Assembly (NCBI RefSeq): GCF_009720365.1
Contig: NZ_ML769313.1
Span: 668,591-732,590, forward strand
Source of the DNA: Catellatospora paridis
Lineage (GTDB): Bacteria > Actinomycetota > Actinomycetes > Mycobacteriales > Micromonosporaceae
DNA: 64,000 nucleotides
Reading direction: 5' to 3'
Below the pieces are notes generated by a model. The model made no database searches and was not told the origin of the DNA. It was given only the letters and a program-made list of their open reading frames with translations. Position 1 is the first letter of the stretch. Each line of letters opens with the position of its first letter. Below, in pieces: positions 63,588-64,000 of this stretch. A program made the position numbers and the translations under genes.

Positions 63588-63992
63588 CTAGATCGATGCG
63601 TCATCGATCGCGCTCGGCCGGGGGGCCGCGCGAGCCTCCAGCTCGGCGATGTGATCCAGGACACCGTTCAGCATCGCCAGACCCGCCGGCGAGATGGTCT
63701 TCACACGCATGGCGAAGGACCATACCTCCGGGTCGACCGAGCCGGAGCCGGCCGGCATGAGGTGATTGTCGTCCATCCCGAAATGCCTGGCCAGCCGCAT
63801 GAGGATGCCCGCCTGGGTCTTCTCGGGCGGGGTATTCCCCTTACGCAGGTCGAAGATGAGCGTATGGGAGCAGCCGACTGCCGCGGCCACCTCCCGGTCG
63901 GTGTAGCGCTTCGCCGTGCGCGGGTTGGTGACGGTGTCGAAGAGCCTGGTCAAGCGCTCGGCGACCGTTCCTGGGCCGCTGTTCTCGCCCAT
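63588..63992 (-). CDS. XRE-family helix-turn-helix regulator
   Basis: This 134-residue protein starts at ATG 63992. An HTH is seen in YTDREVAAAVGCSHTLIFDLRKGNTPPEKTQAGILMRLARHFGM. The C-terminal part (about 85-134) is helical and may be where the metallopeptidase cuts. It is 11 bases upstream of the metallopeptidase gene and heads the four-gene cassette. The promoter lies at or beyond the window edge. Confidence 0.88.
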   Translation of the reverse strand: MGENSGPGTVAERLTRLFDTVTNPRTAKRYTDREVAAAVGCSHTLIFDLRKGNTPPEKTQAGILMRLARHFGMDDNHLMPAGSGSVDPEVWSFAMRVKTISPAGLAMLNGVLDHIAELEARAAPRPSAIDDASI

Positions 63993-64000
63993 GACGCCCC

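Overview
The window is 64 kb of very high-GC actinobacterial chromosome. GTG (and one TTG) starts, ATGA/GTGA gene overlaps, GC-rich third positions, secreted CBM-bearing polysaccharide enzymes, SigE-type and MMPL/TetR modules and abundant intergenic palindromes suggest a Micromonosporaceae-like soil actinomycete; that assignment is inference. I see no rRNA, tRNA, CRISPR array, integrase or insertion sequence. About 60 protein genes are supported.

Layout. 0-6 kb: NarL-type two-component pair (the regulator is cut by the window edge) divergent from a MacB-like ABC exporter, then a SpoIIE-type phosphatase. 6-16 kb: membrane protein, DUF305 lipoprotein, chitin/cellulose-active LPMO, an unusual single-chain double ABC exporter, a DnaQ-type exonuclease with BRCT-like tail, a SLOG-like protein, a HEAT-like protein and a 2-hydroxyacid dehydrogenase. 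16-28.5 kb: glycan locus with a DeoR/LacI-type regulator, CUT1 permeases, binding protein, PL8 lyase, GH29 fucosidase and a frameshifted heparinase-like gene. 28.5-35 kb: PIG-L deacetylase and a second CUT1 importer, divergent from a CBM2-GH5 endoglucanase, with a shared operator-like motif in front of both. 35-42 kb: methyltransferase, MMPL exporter/TetR pair separated by five 23-bp iterons, muconolactone-isomerase-like protein, nitronate monooxygenase, and an EAL-DICT phosphodiesterase.

42-47.3 kb: a lipoprotein/adaptor/ABC export operon divergent from a SigE-family sigma factor and its putative anti-sigma partner; both transcription units carry the same promoter sequence with identical spacing, so one sigma factor probably drives both. 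47-54 kb: zinc alcohol dehydrogenase, Bax-inhibitor-1 protein, Spo0M-like protein, MerR regulator, small membrane protein, cupin, pyrophosphatase, methyltransferase and XRE-cupin regulator. 54-59 kb: cysteine-free Rrf2 regulator facing a complete sulfate importer operon. 59-61 kb: cofactor-free haloperoxidase-like hydrolase with an ABM-fold partner, and a HEAT-like membrane protein. 61-64 kb: tight XRE, ImmA/IrrE-like metallopeptidase, DUF6545-like membrane protein and MpaB-type oxygenase cassette.

Non-coding structure is rich. Families of imperfect palindromes occur between genes, several touching stop codons, and strong hairpin terminators close many transcription units. Start codons were chosen from ribosome binding sites, four-base overlaps and family boundaries; alternatives are given where uncertain.
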